A stretch of DNA of 29,840 bases from CG2-30-36-39 sp964433225 (GCA_964433225.1 CAYSQA010000009.1:1-29840); one strand, 5' to 3'; positions 8,371 through 17,121 are shown, counted from the first letter of the stretch. Program-made: numbers and translations. Notes: generated from the letters alone by a model not told the origin.

Positions 8371-11300
8371 CTAGTTTAACAGAATTTTTTCGACTTCTTT
8401 AGCTAGATCTTTTGACCAGGCTACTCCATAAGGTAGCTTCATTCTTTCTGGTTTGCCTCCATTGGGGATAATGATAACAACTCCTTCTTGACCAGGGTTA
8501 GCTTTAAGTAGTTTTCCTAGTTTCTGTAAAGTATCTTTACTGGTTTTTCTAGGAATAAAAATCTCTTGGGAATTTTTATCACTTTCATAGTCGACTTCTT
8601 CTTGTTTTGGGACAGAAACTTTTTCAACAATTAGTTTTGTTTCATCTTCTTGAACTTCAACCTTGGCTTTAATCAAGACAACTCCATCTTGGATGATATA
8701 GTTTTTGTAAGCATCATAAGTTTTGGGAAAGAAAACAACTTCAATGCTGCCACTATTATCCTGAAGATTACCAAAAGCCATTTCTGCTGCTGTTTTCTTG
8801 GTTTTAACTATTTTAATTCTGGTTAAAATTCCACCAAACAGAAAGCTTTGATCTTTGTGTAGGAGTTGGTCGATCTCAGCAATGTTTTTATTAGATCTGC
8901 TTTGAACTGCTTGGAGTTGATCTGCTAGAGGGTGACTGGTTAAGTACATTCCCAGCAACTCTTTTTCAAAAGATAAGAGTTCTTTAGTTGGATATTCTGG
9001 GAGTTTAGCAAAACTATCTTGAATGCTAGTAGTTGATTGAGAAGTTACATCAGCAAACAAATTATCTTGACCGTCAACTTCTGATTGAAATTGGCTGGCA
9101 GTTTGTCTAATTGCGTCTAGATTTTCTAACATACTAGCTCTAGTGGAAAATTGATCCATGGTGCCAACTTTGATTAAACTTTCAATCACTTTTTTATTAA
9201 CTTTGCGGCCATCAGTTTTGTAAAGAAATTCGGTAAAAGAATTAAATTTACCATCATTATTTTTTCTAGTTTCCAAGATATTGTCGATGGCAGCTATTCC
9301 GACATTTTTGATACTAGTTAAACTGAATCTAATCGCTTTGCTTTCTAGCGATTTTTTATTTTTTTCAATGGTAAAAGTATCATCTGATTTATTAATATCA
9401 GGTGGTAAGACGATGATCCCCATTTCACGGCAAGTTTCTACAGCTAAAGCAACTTTTTCATCACTGTTCATGGAGTGTGAGTTTGTTTCAATGGTCATTA
9501 AAGCAGCCATATATTCGATCGGGTAGTTGGCTTTTAGGTAAGCTGTTTGGTAGGAAATCATGGCATAACTGGCAGCATGAGCTTTATTGAAACCATAATT
9601 AGCAAAAGCCTCGATGAAGCCCCAAACCTTTTCAGCCACATCTTTTTTATAGCCTTTTTTCACTGACTCAGAAATAAATCTGGTTTTATTTTTATCGAGA
9701 ATTTTTCTTTTCTTTTTACCAATCGCTCGACGAAGCATGTCTGCTTCACCCATGGTATAACCAGCCATATGATGAACAATCTCTAAGACTTGTTCTTGGT
9801 AGACCATAATGCCATAAGTTTCACCTAAAATTTCTTTTAGAGAGGCATCTGGATAAACCACTTTTTCTGGATTATGTTTGCCTTCAATAAATCTAGGAAT
9901 CAAGTCCATAGGTCCAGGTCGGTAAAGAGCTAACATAGCAGTAATATCGGAAAATTGATTGGGTTGAAGGTTTTTAGCTACTCTTCTCATTCCACCTGAC
10001 TCTAATTGGAAAATACCAGATGTTTCCCCTGAAGAAAGTAGTTCATAGGTTTTTTTATCATCTAAAGGCAGGGTATCTATATCAAGCTCTTTTTGTTGGT
10101 ATTTCTTAATTAAGTTAATAGCTGTCTGGATAGTAGATAAGTTTCTTAACCCTAAAAAATCAAACTTCAATAGACCAATTGCGTTATCGTCGACATTACA
10201 GTCTAAAGAATACATATCATATTGAGTAATCATTTTGCCTGAACGGCTATCTCGTTGAATGGGGGTATATTCTGGCAAGGGAGCATCAGCAATAATTACT
10301 GCTGCAGCATGAACGCTACTATGTCTGATAGTTCCTTCGACTCTTTTGGCTAGGTCTAAAAGTTTTTTAAATTTAGGTTGCTTATAGTATTCACCTAATT
10401 CAGGAACAGTTTTAATAGCTGTCTCTAAGCTAGTTTTTTTTCCAGGATCGTTGGGAACTAATTTTGCTACTTTATCTGGATCTTCATAGGGTAAGCCCAA
10501 AACTCTACCAATATCGCGAATAGCCACTCTGGCTTCCATTTTTCCAAAAGTGATCACATGACCCACATGATCATGGCCATATTTATCAGCCACATAACCA
10601 ATTACTTCTTCACGACGATCATCAGCAAAATCAATATCAATATCAGGAGGAGTTGGTCGTTCTGGATTTAGAAATCTTTCAAATGGTAGGCCGTGTTCAA
10701 GAGGATCAAGAGTAGTAATGTTTAGGCAGTAAGAGACTAATGAGCCAGCCGCAGAGCCACGACCTGGACCAACTCCAATTCCTTGAGTTTTAGCCCAGTT
10801 GACAAAATCTTGAGTAATTAAAAAGTAAGTTGGATAACCTTTTTTGTTAATGATATCCATTTCATACTCTGCTCTTTTTTCTAATTCTGGAGTAAGTTGG
10901 CCAAATTTTTTTTTCATTCCTTCATAAACCATTTTTTTCAACCAAGTTTCAGCTGTTTCACCGGTGGGTAATGGATATTTTGGGAAAATCAGTTGGCCAG
11001 TAGGAATTTCCAAGTCACAGCGGTCGGCAATTTTTACGGTATTGGCAATTGCTTCTGGATAATCAACAAATAGGTCTTTCATTGCTGCTGTAGATTTCAG
11101 ATAAAAGTCTGGATTGTCTTTCATCTTCATTCTTTTTTCATCAGCAATCAATTTTCTAGTTTGGACACACAGCAGGGCATCTTGAGCCTCTACCTCATCT
11201 TGTTCAATATAGTGGACATCATTCGTAGCCACCAATTCTAGTTTTAATTCCCTGGCGATTTTGACTAATTTTTTATTAAGTTCTTTGAGTTCTGGAATCG

Positions 11301-11835
11301 AAGGGTGATTTTGTAGTTCAATATAAAATCTATCACCAAAAATTTTTTGATATTTTTTAAACTTAGCTAAAGCTTTTTCATCTTTATTTTCTCTAAGGAG
11401 TTTGTTAAATGGGCTATTCATACAACCACTCAAGATAATTAGACCTTCACTGTGTTTTTCCAAGGTTTCTTCATCGATTCTGGGTTTGTAAGAAAATCCT
11501 TCCAAATTACCAATAGAAACTAACTTCATTAAGTTTTTGTAACCAGTAATATTTTGAGCTATCACTGTCAAGTGAGCTTGATCAGATCCTGGTTTTATTT
11601 GTTTATCGTGACGAGATTTTTTGGCAATATACAATTCACAACCAATAATTGGTTTGATTTCAGCTGCTTTACAAGCATTATAAAAGGCGATGGTGCCGTA
11701 CATTCCACCATGATCAGTAATAGCAATGGCATGTTGATTAAGTTCTTTGACCTTGTCAATTAATTTGGGAACCTTAGATAATCCATCCAGCATGGAATAT
11801 TCAGTGTGAACATGAAGATGTACAAAATCAGACAT
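8371..11835 (-). CDS. dnaE: DNA polymerase III subunit alpha (DnaE)
   Basis: This is the replicative DNA polymerase, 1154 residues, full length for DnaE. The N-terminal PHP domain starts FVHLHVHTEYSMLDGL with His8 and His10 in metal-binding positions and continues with ITDHGGMYG. The polymerase core has GPGRGSAAGSLV (about 356-367) and the catalytic aspartates in PDIDIDF (Asp400 and Asp402), with the third in LLKFDFLGL. LESGGMRRV, the fingers segment ALYRPGPMDLIPRFIEGK, and YGFNKAHAASYAMISYQTAYLKANYP follow. An OB-fold (FGGILTRIKIVKTKKTAAEMAF) lies near the C terminus. The gene follows gatB after 26 bases. A GATAGT (11844-11849) eight bases before the ATG may be an extra promoter. Confidence 0.98.
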   Translation of the reverse strand: MSDFVHLHVHTEYSMLDGLSKVPKLIDKVKELNQHAIAITDHGGMYGTIAFYNACKAAEIKPIIGCELYIAKKSRHDKQIKPGSDQAHLTVIAQNITGYKNLMKLVSIGNLEGFSYKPRIDEETLEKHSEGLIILSGCMNSPFNKLLRENKDEKALAKFKKYQKIFGDRFYIELQNHPSIPELKELNKKLVKIARELKLELVATNDVHYIEQDEVEAQDALLCVQTRKLIADEKRMKMKDNPDFYLKSTAAMKDLFVDYPEAIANTVKIADRCDLEIPTGQLIFPKYPLPTGETAETWLKKMVYEGMKKKFGQLTPELEKRAEYEMDIINKKGYPTYFLITQDFVNWAKTQGIGVGPGRGSAAGSLVSYCLNITTLDPLEHGLPFERFLNPERPTPPDIDIDFADDRREEVIGYVADKYGHDHVGHVITFGKMEARVAIRDIGRVLGLPYEDPDKVAKLVPNDPGKKTSLETAIKTVPELGEYYKQPKFKKLLDLAKRVEGTIRHSSVHAAAVIIADAPLPEYTPIQRDSRSGKMITQYDMYSLDCNVDDNAIGLLKFDFLGLRNLSTIQTAINLIKKYQQKELDIDTLPLDDKKTYELLSSGETSGIFQLESGGMRRVAKNLQPNQFSDITAMLALYRPGPMDLIPRFIEGKHNPEKVVYPDASLKEILGETYGIMVYQEQVLEIVHHMAGYTMGEADMLRRAIGKKKRKILDKNKTRFISESVKKGYKKDVAEKVWGFIEAFANYGFNKAHAASYAMISYQTAYLKANYPIEYMAALMTIETNSHSMNSDEKVALAVETCREMGIIVLPPDINKSDDTFTIEKNKKSLESKAIRFSLTSIKNVGIAAIDNILETRKNNDGKFNSFTEFLYKTDGRKVNKKVIESLIKVGTMDQFSTRASMLENLDAIRQTASQFQSEVDGQDNLFADVTSQSTTSIQDSFAKLPEYPTKELLSFEKELLGMYLTSHPLADQLQAVQSRSNKNIAEIDQLLHKDQSFLFGGILTRIKIVKTKKTAAEMAFGNLQDNSGSIEVVFFPKTYDAYKNYIIQDGVVLIKAKVEVQEDETKLIVEKVSVPKQEEVDYESDKNSQEIFIPRKTSKDTLQKLGKLLKANPGQEGVVIIIPNGGKPERMKLPYGVAWSKDLAKEVEKILLN

Positions 11836-11861
11836 TTAACTCGACTATCCCACAGAAAAAA

Positions 11862-13205
11862 CTAGCTTTCAAGAGCGGTTTGAATAGTCTGCCTGATGGT
11901 TTGTGGATCAACCTTTTTACCAAGTGATTTTAGCACTTGTCCCATCAAGAAACCGATGACTTGTTTTTGACCATTTTTATATTTGGTCACAGCATCATTA
12001 TTTTCTATGAATACTTTTTCAACTACTTTACTTAGCTCTTCTTTGGTGATTATTTCAGTTTGATGAAGTTGCTCAAAGCTATTAATTACTTCATCAGGAT
12101 TGGCCAAAATTTTGACTTTAATTTTTTTATTTAGGTAGTCATTGATAAATAAAACTAAATCTAGTTTTTTGGTTTGAAGCTTTTCCAAAATCTCAGCTAA
12201 CCAAGAAATTTCTGAGGCATTTTCGACATTGGTTAATTCTTGAACTTTTTCAATTGGTAAAGCAAATTTATTGACCCAACTGATGGCAATTTTTTCTGGT
12301 AGAACTGGTATTGTTTTGCTGATTTTTTCTAGATATTCAGCCGTAAAATGAAGTGGAGGTAAATCTGGATCAGGAAAGTAGCGATAATCTTCTGCTTCTT
12401 CCTTGGTTCTTTGAGAAAAAGTTTGGTTTTTGTCAGCATGCCAACCTCTTGTCTCTTGAATCGGAGTTTTACCTGTTTCTAGAATTTCAGCTTGTCTATT
12501 TAGTTCATAGTCAATGGCTGCTTCTAAGAACCTAAAAGAGTTAATGTTTTTGACTTCAACTTTGTAGTTCGGTAAGTGAGTTTTTCCAATCTTTCTTAAA
12601 GAAATATTGGCCTCTAGTCTCATGCCACCTTGTTCCATATCACAGTCAGCCACGTCTAAAAATCTTAAAATCTGACGCAGTTTTTTACCATATTCTTTGG
12701 CTTGAGCTCCATTTTTAATATCTGGTTCAGTTACCACTTCAACTAATGGTACTCCACCCCGATTAAAGTCGATTAAACTGACTTTTTTACCATCGATAGT
12801 TGTATGCATTAGTTTACCAGTATCCTCTTCTAGGTGAATTCTGGTTAAACCAACTTTTCCTTGTGATGTTTCAATATAGCCTCCATAACAAAAAGGCAAA
12901 TCATATTGACTAATTTGATAGCCTTTGGCTAGATCTGGGTAAAAATAATGTTTGCGATCAAATTTAGAGAAATTATTGATTTTACAATTAGTAGCTAAAC
13001 CAATTTTGATGGTCCATTCAATCGCTTTTTTATTGGCAACAGGCAATCCTCCAGGCATCCCCAAACACACAGGACAAGTATAGATGTTGGGTTTTTCAGC
13101 ACCAAAAGGATCATTTTTACAACCACAAAACATTTTAGAAGTAGTTTTTAATTCTGCATGAACTTCCAAACCAATTACTGCTTCATATTTTTTTTGCCAG
13201 TTCAT
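11862..13205 (-). CDS. gatB: Asp-tRNA(Asn)/Glu-tRNA(Gln) amidotransferase subunit B
   Basis: GatB is the kinase/tRNA-binding subunit of GatCAB, which converts Glu-tRNA(Gln) and/or Asp-tRNA(Asn) to the amide forms. The 447-residue protein begins YEAVIGLEVHAELKT and has the zinc cysteines Cys27, Cys29, Cys44 and Cys47 (FCGCKN, CPVCLGMPG). It also has KHYFYPDLAKGYQISQYDLP, the HLEEDTGK segment, DFNRGGVPLVEVVTEPD, and the C-terminal helical/YqeY-like tail ending in GFLMGQVLKSLGKKVDPQTI. The start codon overlaps the gatA stop by four bases. With gatA and gatC also present the complex is complete, which implies that at least one of the direct Gln or Asn tRNA synthetase routes is missing in this organism. 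Confidence 0.97.
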   Translation of the reverse strand: MNWQKKYEAVIGLEVHAELKTTSKMFCGCKNDPFGAEKPNIYTCPVCLGMPGGLPVANKKAIEWTIKIGLATNCKINNFSKFDRKHYFYPDLAKGYQISQYDLPFCYGGYIETSQGKVGLTRIHLEEDTGKLMHTTIDGKKVSLIDFNRGGVPLVEVVTEPDIKNGAQAKEYGKKLRQILRFLDVADCDMEQGGMRLEANISLRKIGKTHLPNYKVEVKNINSFRFLEAAIDYELNRQAEILETGKTPIQETRGWHADKNQTFSQRTKEEAEDYRYFPDPDLPPLHFTAEYLEKISKTIPVLPEKIAISWVNKFALPIEKVQELTNVENASEISWLAEILEKLQTKKLDLVLFINDYLNKKIKVKILANPDEVINSFEQLHQTEIITKEELSKVVEKVFIENNDAVTKYKNGQKQVIGFLMGQVLKSLGKKVDPQTIRQTIQTALES

Positions 13206-14584
13206 GATTGTTGCCTCCAGGTATTCCAGTTAGTGTTTTTTTCAAAAGCATCAGCAGCCTGAATCAACAGATCTTCTCGCCACATTGGAGCCATAATGTT
13301 CATACCTAAGAAAAGATTAGTTTTTTCATCACGATAGTAAGGAACATTAATTCCTGGTAGTCCAGCGATTGAACTAGCTTCAACTAACATATCTTCTAGT
13401 TCACCAAACATGGCTTGACCTTCAGTAACACCAATTTTTTTGGCGAAACCAGGAGAAGTTGGAGCTACTAATAAGTCATATTTTTCAAAAAGTCGATTGA
13501 GATCATTAATAAATAAAGTTCTAACTTTTTGAGCCAATTCATAGTATTTTTCGGCATAACCTTTACTTAAAGTATAAGTACCCAACATTTGTCTTCTTTT
13601 GGCCTCTGCACCAAAAAATGAACGATCATTTTTATAGCGAACACCACTGTAACGAGCTAAATTACTGCTTACTTCTCCACGCTGAACAACAGTATAAACA
13701 CCAATAGCATAATGGGGATCCATAGCTTGAGCTTTTTCAACACTAGCCCCTAAGGACTCAAGTACTGTAAGTTGTTCTAATAATTTCTCATTAGCAAACT
13801 CAACGCCTTTAATATCATGGTAAATTACACCTATTTTTAAACCTTTAACAGAAGTGTTGAGCGATTGGGTTAAGTCTGGAGGTATTTGTGCAGAAGAAGT
13901 GCCATCAAGAGGATCATGGCCAGCAATTAGATTGAACATAAGAGCGGCATCTTCGACTGTTTTAGTAATGGGCCCTGGACTGTCTGTAGAAGAGGCCATA
14001 GCAGCCACTCCATAACGACTCACTCGACCATAAGTTGGTTTGAGGCCAACTGTTCCACACCAAGCAGATGGTTGTCTAATCGAGCCAGCTGTTTCACTCC
14101 CAATCGAGGCAATAGTTAGATCAGCAGCAATCGCTGCGGCACTACCACCCGATGAACCTCCTGGTAGATGAGCAGTGTTTCTGGGGTTAAGGGTTCTACC
14201 AAAATCACTGGTTTCAGTTGAAGAACCATGTGCCCAAGCATCAAGATTGGTTTTACCAATGATTACTCCCCCACCATCTTTAATTTTCTTGGTAACAGTT
14301 GATTCAAATTGAGGGACAAAGTTTTCTAGAACTTTGGATGAAGCAGTCGTTCTAAAATCTTTAGTACAAAAATTGTCTTTAACCGCAATTGGTACTCCAG
14401 CCAATGGCGTTGTTAAAAGCTTTTCTGCTTTATCTAAGGCTTGCTCATCTAGAGTAAGATAAATATTTAGTTGCTTATTTTTTTCATCAATGGCTTGTTG
14501 AATATCTTGATAAAGCTCTCGATGAGAAAACTTTTTATTCTTTAAATCTCTAATAGTTTGGGCTAAAGTCAGCTTGTTCAACAT
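13202..14584 (-). CDS. gatA: Asp-tRNA(Asn)/Glu-tRNA(Gln) amidotransferase subunit A
   Basis: GatA is the glutaminase subunit that releases ammonia for tRNA amidation. I chose the ATG at 14584 (460 residues, MLNKLTLAQTIRDL) over the in-frame TTG at 14593, because the ATG lies one base after the preceding gene's stop. The amidase-signature catalytic triad is intact: Lys69 in VAVKDNF, Ser144 in PGGSSGGSAAA, and Ser168 in GSETAGSIRQP. The conserved GTVGLKPTYGRVSRYG and the C-terminal AGLPGINVPY also match the family. The gene order is gatC, a small membrane protein gene, gatA, gatB, all tightly coupled. Confidence 0.97.
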   Translation of the reverse strand: MLNKLTLAQTIRDLKNKKFSHRELYQDIQQAIDEKNKQLNIYLTLDEQALDKAEKLLTTPLAGVPIAVKDNFCTKDFRTTASSKVLENFVPQFESTVTKKIKDGGGVIIGKTNLDAWAHGSSTETSDFGRTLNPRNTAHLPGGSSGGSAAAIAADLTIASIGSETAGSIRQPSAWCGTVGLKPTYGRVSRYGVAAMASSTDSPGPITKTVEDAALMFNLIAGHDPLDGTSSAQIPPDLTQSLNTSVKGLKIGVIYHDIKGVEFANEKLLEQLTVLESLGASVEKAQAMDPHYAIGVYTVVQRGEVSSNLARYSGVRYKNDRSFFGAEAKRRQMLGTYTLSKGYAEKYYELAQKVRTLFINDLNRLFEKYDLLVAPTSPGFAKKIGVTEGQAMFGELEDMLVEASSIAGLPGINVPYYRDEKTNLFLGMNIMAPMWREDLLIQAADAFEKNTNWNTWRQQS

Positions 14585-14585
14585 A

Positions 14586-14861
14586 CTAATCAACCATTTT
14601 TTCTGTTTTGCTTATTTCTTTGAGTTTCTTTTTATTTTTAATAAAAGAGATAAAGCTGTAAATTAAGGTAGCAAGGAATGAAAGCACGTAAATAAGACCG
14701 ATTGAAACAGCGTATTTTTGGGAAACACCAGTCATGTTCAAAAATATAAAAATACTAAATACAATCAGCTGTAGTAAAATTGCTTCTAAAGCTGTAGCAA
14801 TTCTTTCTTTTCTTAGTTGGTCAATTAAGAATTTTTTATCTTCAATAGCTAGTTTAGGCAT
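14586..14861 (-). CDS. Small two-helix membrane protein of unknown function
   Basis: I do not recognise this 91-residue protein. A charged N-terminal helix (residues 1-22) is followed by two hydrophobic segments (about 26-43 and 51-74) and a lysine-rich tail, giving a hairpin in the membrane with both ends probably cytoplasmic by the positive-inside rule. The ATG overlaps the last eight bases of gatC and the stop is one base before the gatA ATG, so translation is likely coupled to both. Whether it works with the amidotransferase or is just carried in the operon cannot be told. Its codon and base usage look like the neighbours. The tight overlaps on both sides argue that it is a real gene. Confidence 0.75.
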   Translation of the reverse strand: MPKLAIEDKKFLIDQLRKERIATALEAILLQLIVFSIFIFLNMTGVSQKYAVSIGLIYVLSFLATLIYSFISFIKNKKKLKEISKTEKMVD

Positions 14862-15168
14862 CTTTTTCCTCTAAAATTCTGGGTACTACAAAATATCCGT
14901 TATGAGTTTGTTGAGCATTAGCTAAAGCTTCTTGCTGAGTAAAAGTGGCTTCTTGGTTAATTTCATCTTCACGCCAAACATTTTCTAAACCAGTGACTTG
15001 ATGAGTTGTTGGCACATTTTTAACATCCAAAGTTGCTAGCTCATCAACAACAATCAAAGTTTCTTCAAAAGCTTTGGCTAATGATGTTTCTTCTTGCTCA
15101 GAAATTGGAATATTAGCTAATTGAGCGATATGAGCAACAGTTTGAGGTTTAACAACAGTTTTTTTCAC
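14854..15168 (-). CDS. gatC: Asp-tRNA(Asn)/Glu-tRNA(Gln) amidotransferase subunit C
   Basis: GatC is the small belt-like subunit that wraps around and stabilises GatA-GatB. The 104-residue protein matches the family in length and order: an N-terminal VAHIAQLANIPISEQE helix, the FEETLIVVDELATLDVKNVPTTHQVTGLENVWREDE linker that threads between subunits, and the C-terminal PRILEEKDA. The start codon is GTG. A TGTTATACT extended -10 element ends seven bases before it with no Shine-Dalgarno sequence, so the message may be leaderless. The gene also lies only 48 bases downstream of htpX and may be read through from there. Confidence 0.95.
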   Translation of the reverse strand: MKKTVVKPQTVAHIAQLANIPISEQEETSLAKAFEETLIVVDELATLDVKNVPTTHQVTGLENVWREDEINQEATFTQQEALANAQQTHNGYFVVPRILEEKDA

Positions 15169-15175
15169 ATCTGGA

Positions 15176-15184
15176 AGTATAACA
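15176..15184 (-). promoter_or_regulatory. Extended -10 promoter for gatC (leaderless type)
   Basis: On the minus strand TGTTATACT is an extended -10 element. Transcription should begin at about 15169, next to the GTG start at 15168. It lies in the 48-base gap after htpX. No good -35 is visible, as is common with the TGn extension. Confidence 0.55.
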
Positions 15185-15216
15185 GAATGAAGATTTTTTT
15201 TCAGATTTAAAAACCT

Positions 15217-16131
15217 TTAATGAGTAATATTTTTTAGAGCAGTAATTCTTTCTGATAAAGGTGGATGAGTAGCAAACAATTTAGCAAACAGGCCTACTCC
15301 ACCATGAAGATTTTTTAGTGGATTAGTAATGTAAAGATGAGCAGTTGCTTTATTAGCTGCTTCTAGTGGTTCTTTGTCACTACCCAGTTTTTCTAGGGCA
15401 CTGATCATTCCAGCAGGATTTTTAGTCATGGCTACGGCTGAAGCATCAGCTAAAAACTCTCTTTTTCTTGAGATAGCCAACTGAATTAATTGAGCAATTA
15501 GAGGTGAGAGTAAAGCCAACAACATACCTACCACAAATAAGATTAATTGGATCTGACCATCCCCTTCTCTATTTTCTCTTTTTCTACTTCCTCCCCAATA
15601 AGTCATTCGGAGTACCCAATCAGCTAGTAAAGAAATAAAGCCAACCAAAATAGTCACCAATGACATGAGTCTAATGTCGTAGTTTTTGATGTGAGCTAAT
15701 TCATGGGCGATTACGCCTTCAATTTCTCTTCTATTCATTCTGGCAAGCAAACCAGTAGTGGCACAAATAACAGCATGTTGGGGATCTCGACCAGTGGCAA
15801 AGGCATTCATCGCTGAGTCATCAATTATGTAAAGTTTTGGTAAAGGTAGTTTTTGGCTAAGACTTAAGTTTTCAGCTACTGTGTAAAAATCAAAGAACTC
15901 ATTTCTGGTTGCTTCTCTAGCTCCAGATAAAGTTAAAATGATTTTATCTGAAAAATAATAACTGCCAAAACTAGTTAGTCCAGCAAAGATTAATGCTATC
16001 CCAACTAGATCTAGTCCATAACCTAGTCCTTCAACCATTAAATAAGTGGCCGCCACAATAAAACCAATGAAGCCTAGGATAACAAACAAAGATTTAGTTT
16101 TATTACTAGTAACAAGCTGGTAGTGGGTCAT
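15217..16131 (-). CDS. htpX: Membrane zinc metalloprotease HtpX
   Basis: HtpX is an integral membrane M48-family protease that degrades damaged membrane proteins. The 304-residue protein has two N-terminal hydrophobic segments (about 14-30 and 40-56), the zinc motif HELAH at 143-147, two further hydrophobic segments (about 151-173 and 194-221), and the third zinc ligand Glu225 in SRKREFLADASA. PAGMISALEKL and the C-terminal THPPLSERITAL are also family hallmarks. It begins four bases after lemA, and lemA-htpX is a well-known conserved pair. Its length is normal and no active-site residue is missing. Confidence 0.96.
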   Translation of the reverse strand: MTHYQLVTSNKTKSLFVILGFIGFIVAATYLMVEGLGYGLDLVGIALIFAGLTSFGSYYFSDKIILTLSGAREATRNEFFDFYTVAENLSLSQKLPLPKLYIIDDSAMNAFATGRDPQHAVICATTGLLARMNRREIEGVIAHELAHIKNYDIRLMSLVTILVGFISLLADWVLRMTYWGGSRKRENREGDGQIQLILFVVGMLLALLSPLIAQLIQLAISRKREFLADASAVAMTKNPAGMISALEKLGSDKEPLEAANKATAHLYITNPLKNLHGGVGLFAKLFATHPPLSERITALKNITH

Positions 16132-16135
16132 AGCT

Positions 16136-16717
16136 TTAATCTAAAGAAACTTTGTGATCTTTGGTCTCTGCATCACTTACAGCCAAATGAGAGCCAGAAG
16201 TGGCTGTCTCTAGGCCTTTTTCTGCTTTGAAACCGAATAGGCCAGCAACAACATTAGATGGGAAAACCACTAATTTTTGATTGAAAGTTTGAGTTAAATC
16301 AATCACAGTTCTTCTGGCATAGGTGAGTTTATCAGCAGTATCAGTTAGTTCATCCATGAATTTACTAACAGTACCGTCAGCTTTTATTTCTGGGTTATCT
16401 TCAACAGCGACTTGAATTTTTGGGATTAATGCCTGAACTGAAGCTAAAGCTTTTTCTAAGTCAGCTGCTTTACCAGTTTTATCTGCTGTTTCAGCGGCTT
16501 TTCTGGCATCAGTCAACATCTGGAAAATACCTTTTTCATGTTTTAGATAGCCTTTAACCGCTGTTTCTAGATTAGGAATCAAGTTAGCTTGTCTTTTAAG
16601 TTGGTTGCCAATTTCTTGAATACTGGCATGAATTTGAGTTTTCAAGGTTTGTAGAGAGTTGTAAACACCAACGATGTAGAAGATTACTACACCAGCTATA
16701 ACGATAAAAATTAACAT
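16136..16717 (-). CDS. lemA: LemA family protein
   Basis: A 193-residue LemA-family protein: an N-terminal hydrophobic anchor (residues 2-18) followed by VYNSLQTLKTQIHASIQEIGNQLKRQANLIPNLE, the family's signature, and long helices with FPSNVVAGLFGF near the end. LemA proteins form a membrane-anchored helical bundle on the outside of the membrane; their role is unclear but often linked with HtpX, which directly follows. A Shine-Dalgarno AAAGGA (16723-16728, minus strand) precedes the ATG. A minus-strand TATACT at 16750-16755 is a likely -10, giving a leader of about 26 bases. It is the first gene of the long minus-strand block. Confidence 0.93.
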   Translation of the reverse strand: MLIFIVIAGVVIFYIVGVYNSLQTLKTQIHASIQEIGNQLKRQANLIPNLETAVKGYLKHEKGIFQMLTDARKAAETADKTGKAADLEKALASVQALIPKIQVAVEDNPEIKADGTVSKFMDELTDTADKLTYARRTVIDLTQTFNQKLVVFPSNVVAGLFGFKAEKGLETATSGSHLAVSDAETKDHKVSLD

Positions 16718-16749
16718 ATCAGTCCTTTGGTCAAATAACTACTAGGGAT

Positions 16750-16755
16750 AGTATA
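16750..16755 (-). promoter_or_regulatory. -10 box for lemA operon
   Basis: Minus-strand TATACT in the gap divergent from tRNA-Asp. The -35 region is weak. It lies upstream of a good Shine-Dalgarno sequence, so lemA appears to have a normal 5' leader. Confidence 0.45.
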
Positions 16756-16791
16756 GCAAATTAGTTAATTTTTGTTGGAACTTGAATTTAC

Positions 16792-16819
16792 TTACAAAAT
16801 CAGAATTATTTGTTATAAT
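16792..16819 (+). promoter_or_regulatory. Promoter of tRNA-Asp
   Basis: TTACAA (16792-16797), a 16-base spacer and TATAAT (16814-16819) with an upstream TGT forming an extended -10. Transcription should start near 16826, about 26 bases before the tRNA. Confidence 0.7.
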
Positions 16820-16851
16820 TACGGTTCTGTTCTTTTAATATCAAGTCAAGT

Positions 16852-16924
16852 GGGCCCGTGGTGTAGTGGTTAACATGCTTCCCTGTCACGGAAGAGATCG
16901 CCAGTTCGATCCTGGTCGGGCTCG
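16852..16924 (+). tRNA. tRNA-Asp (GTC)
   Basis: A 73-base cloverleaf. The acceptor GGGCCCG/CGGGCTC has one G-U pair, the anticodon stem is CTTCC/GGAAG with loop CTGTCAC (anticodon GTC), and the T arm is GCCAG-TTCGATC-CTGGT. The discriminator base is G, as expected for tRNA-Asp. The CCA end is not encoded. A rho-independent terminator follows at 16935. Confidence 0.96.
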
Positions 16925-16927
16925 CAG
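16908..16927 (+). repeat. Copy 1 of 20-bp direct repeat (tRNA-Asp 3' end)
   Basis: The last part of the tRNA-Asp T arm and acceptor plus three following bases are repeated exactly at 17097-17116. This copy is inside the functional tRNA gene. Confidence 0.9.
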
Positions 16928-16934
16928 AAATATA

Positions 16935-16958
16935 AAAACGCCGAAAGGGCGTTTTTTT
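16935..16958 (+). terminator. Intrinsic terminator after tRNA-Asp
   Basis: An ACGCC/GGCGT stem, extended by A/T pairs, with a GAAAG loop, followed by a run of seven T. Confidence 0.85.
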
Positions 16959-17096
16959 ATTTCTTCTAGTTCATAACAAATCAACTTTGGTTCACCGCCA
17001 AGTTTGGCGAGCTAGTTTGTTTTAATTAAGCAATAATTAGCCAAACCTGGGTAATGCATGCGAAGCGAGCCTAAGTTGCAGGCGAGCGAAGTCGTA

Positions 17097-17116
17097 GATC
17101 CTGGTCGGGCTCGCAG
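17097..17116 (+). repeat. Copy 2 of 20-bp direct repeat (tRNA-Asp 3' end fragment)
   Basis: An exact copy of 16908-16927, 189 bases downstream, without the rest of a tRNA. It is followed by its own terminator-like hairpin, just as the real tRNA is. A 7-bp GCGAGCC (17065-17071) can pair with GGCTCGC (17108-17114) at its end. Confidence 0.9.
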
Positions 17117-17121
17117 GTAAA

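Noticed and set aside
17030..17116. A second tRNA-Asp gene
   Set aside because: Only the 3' 20 bases match; no 5' acceptor strand, D arm or anticodon arm can be built.
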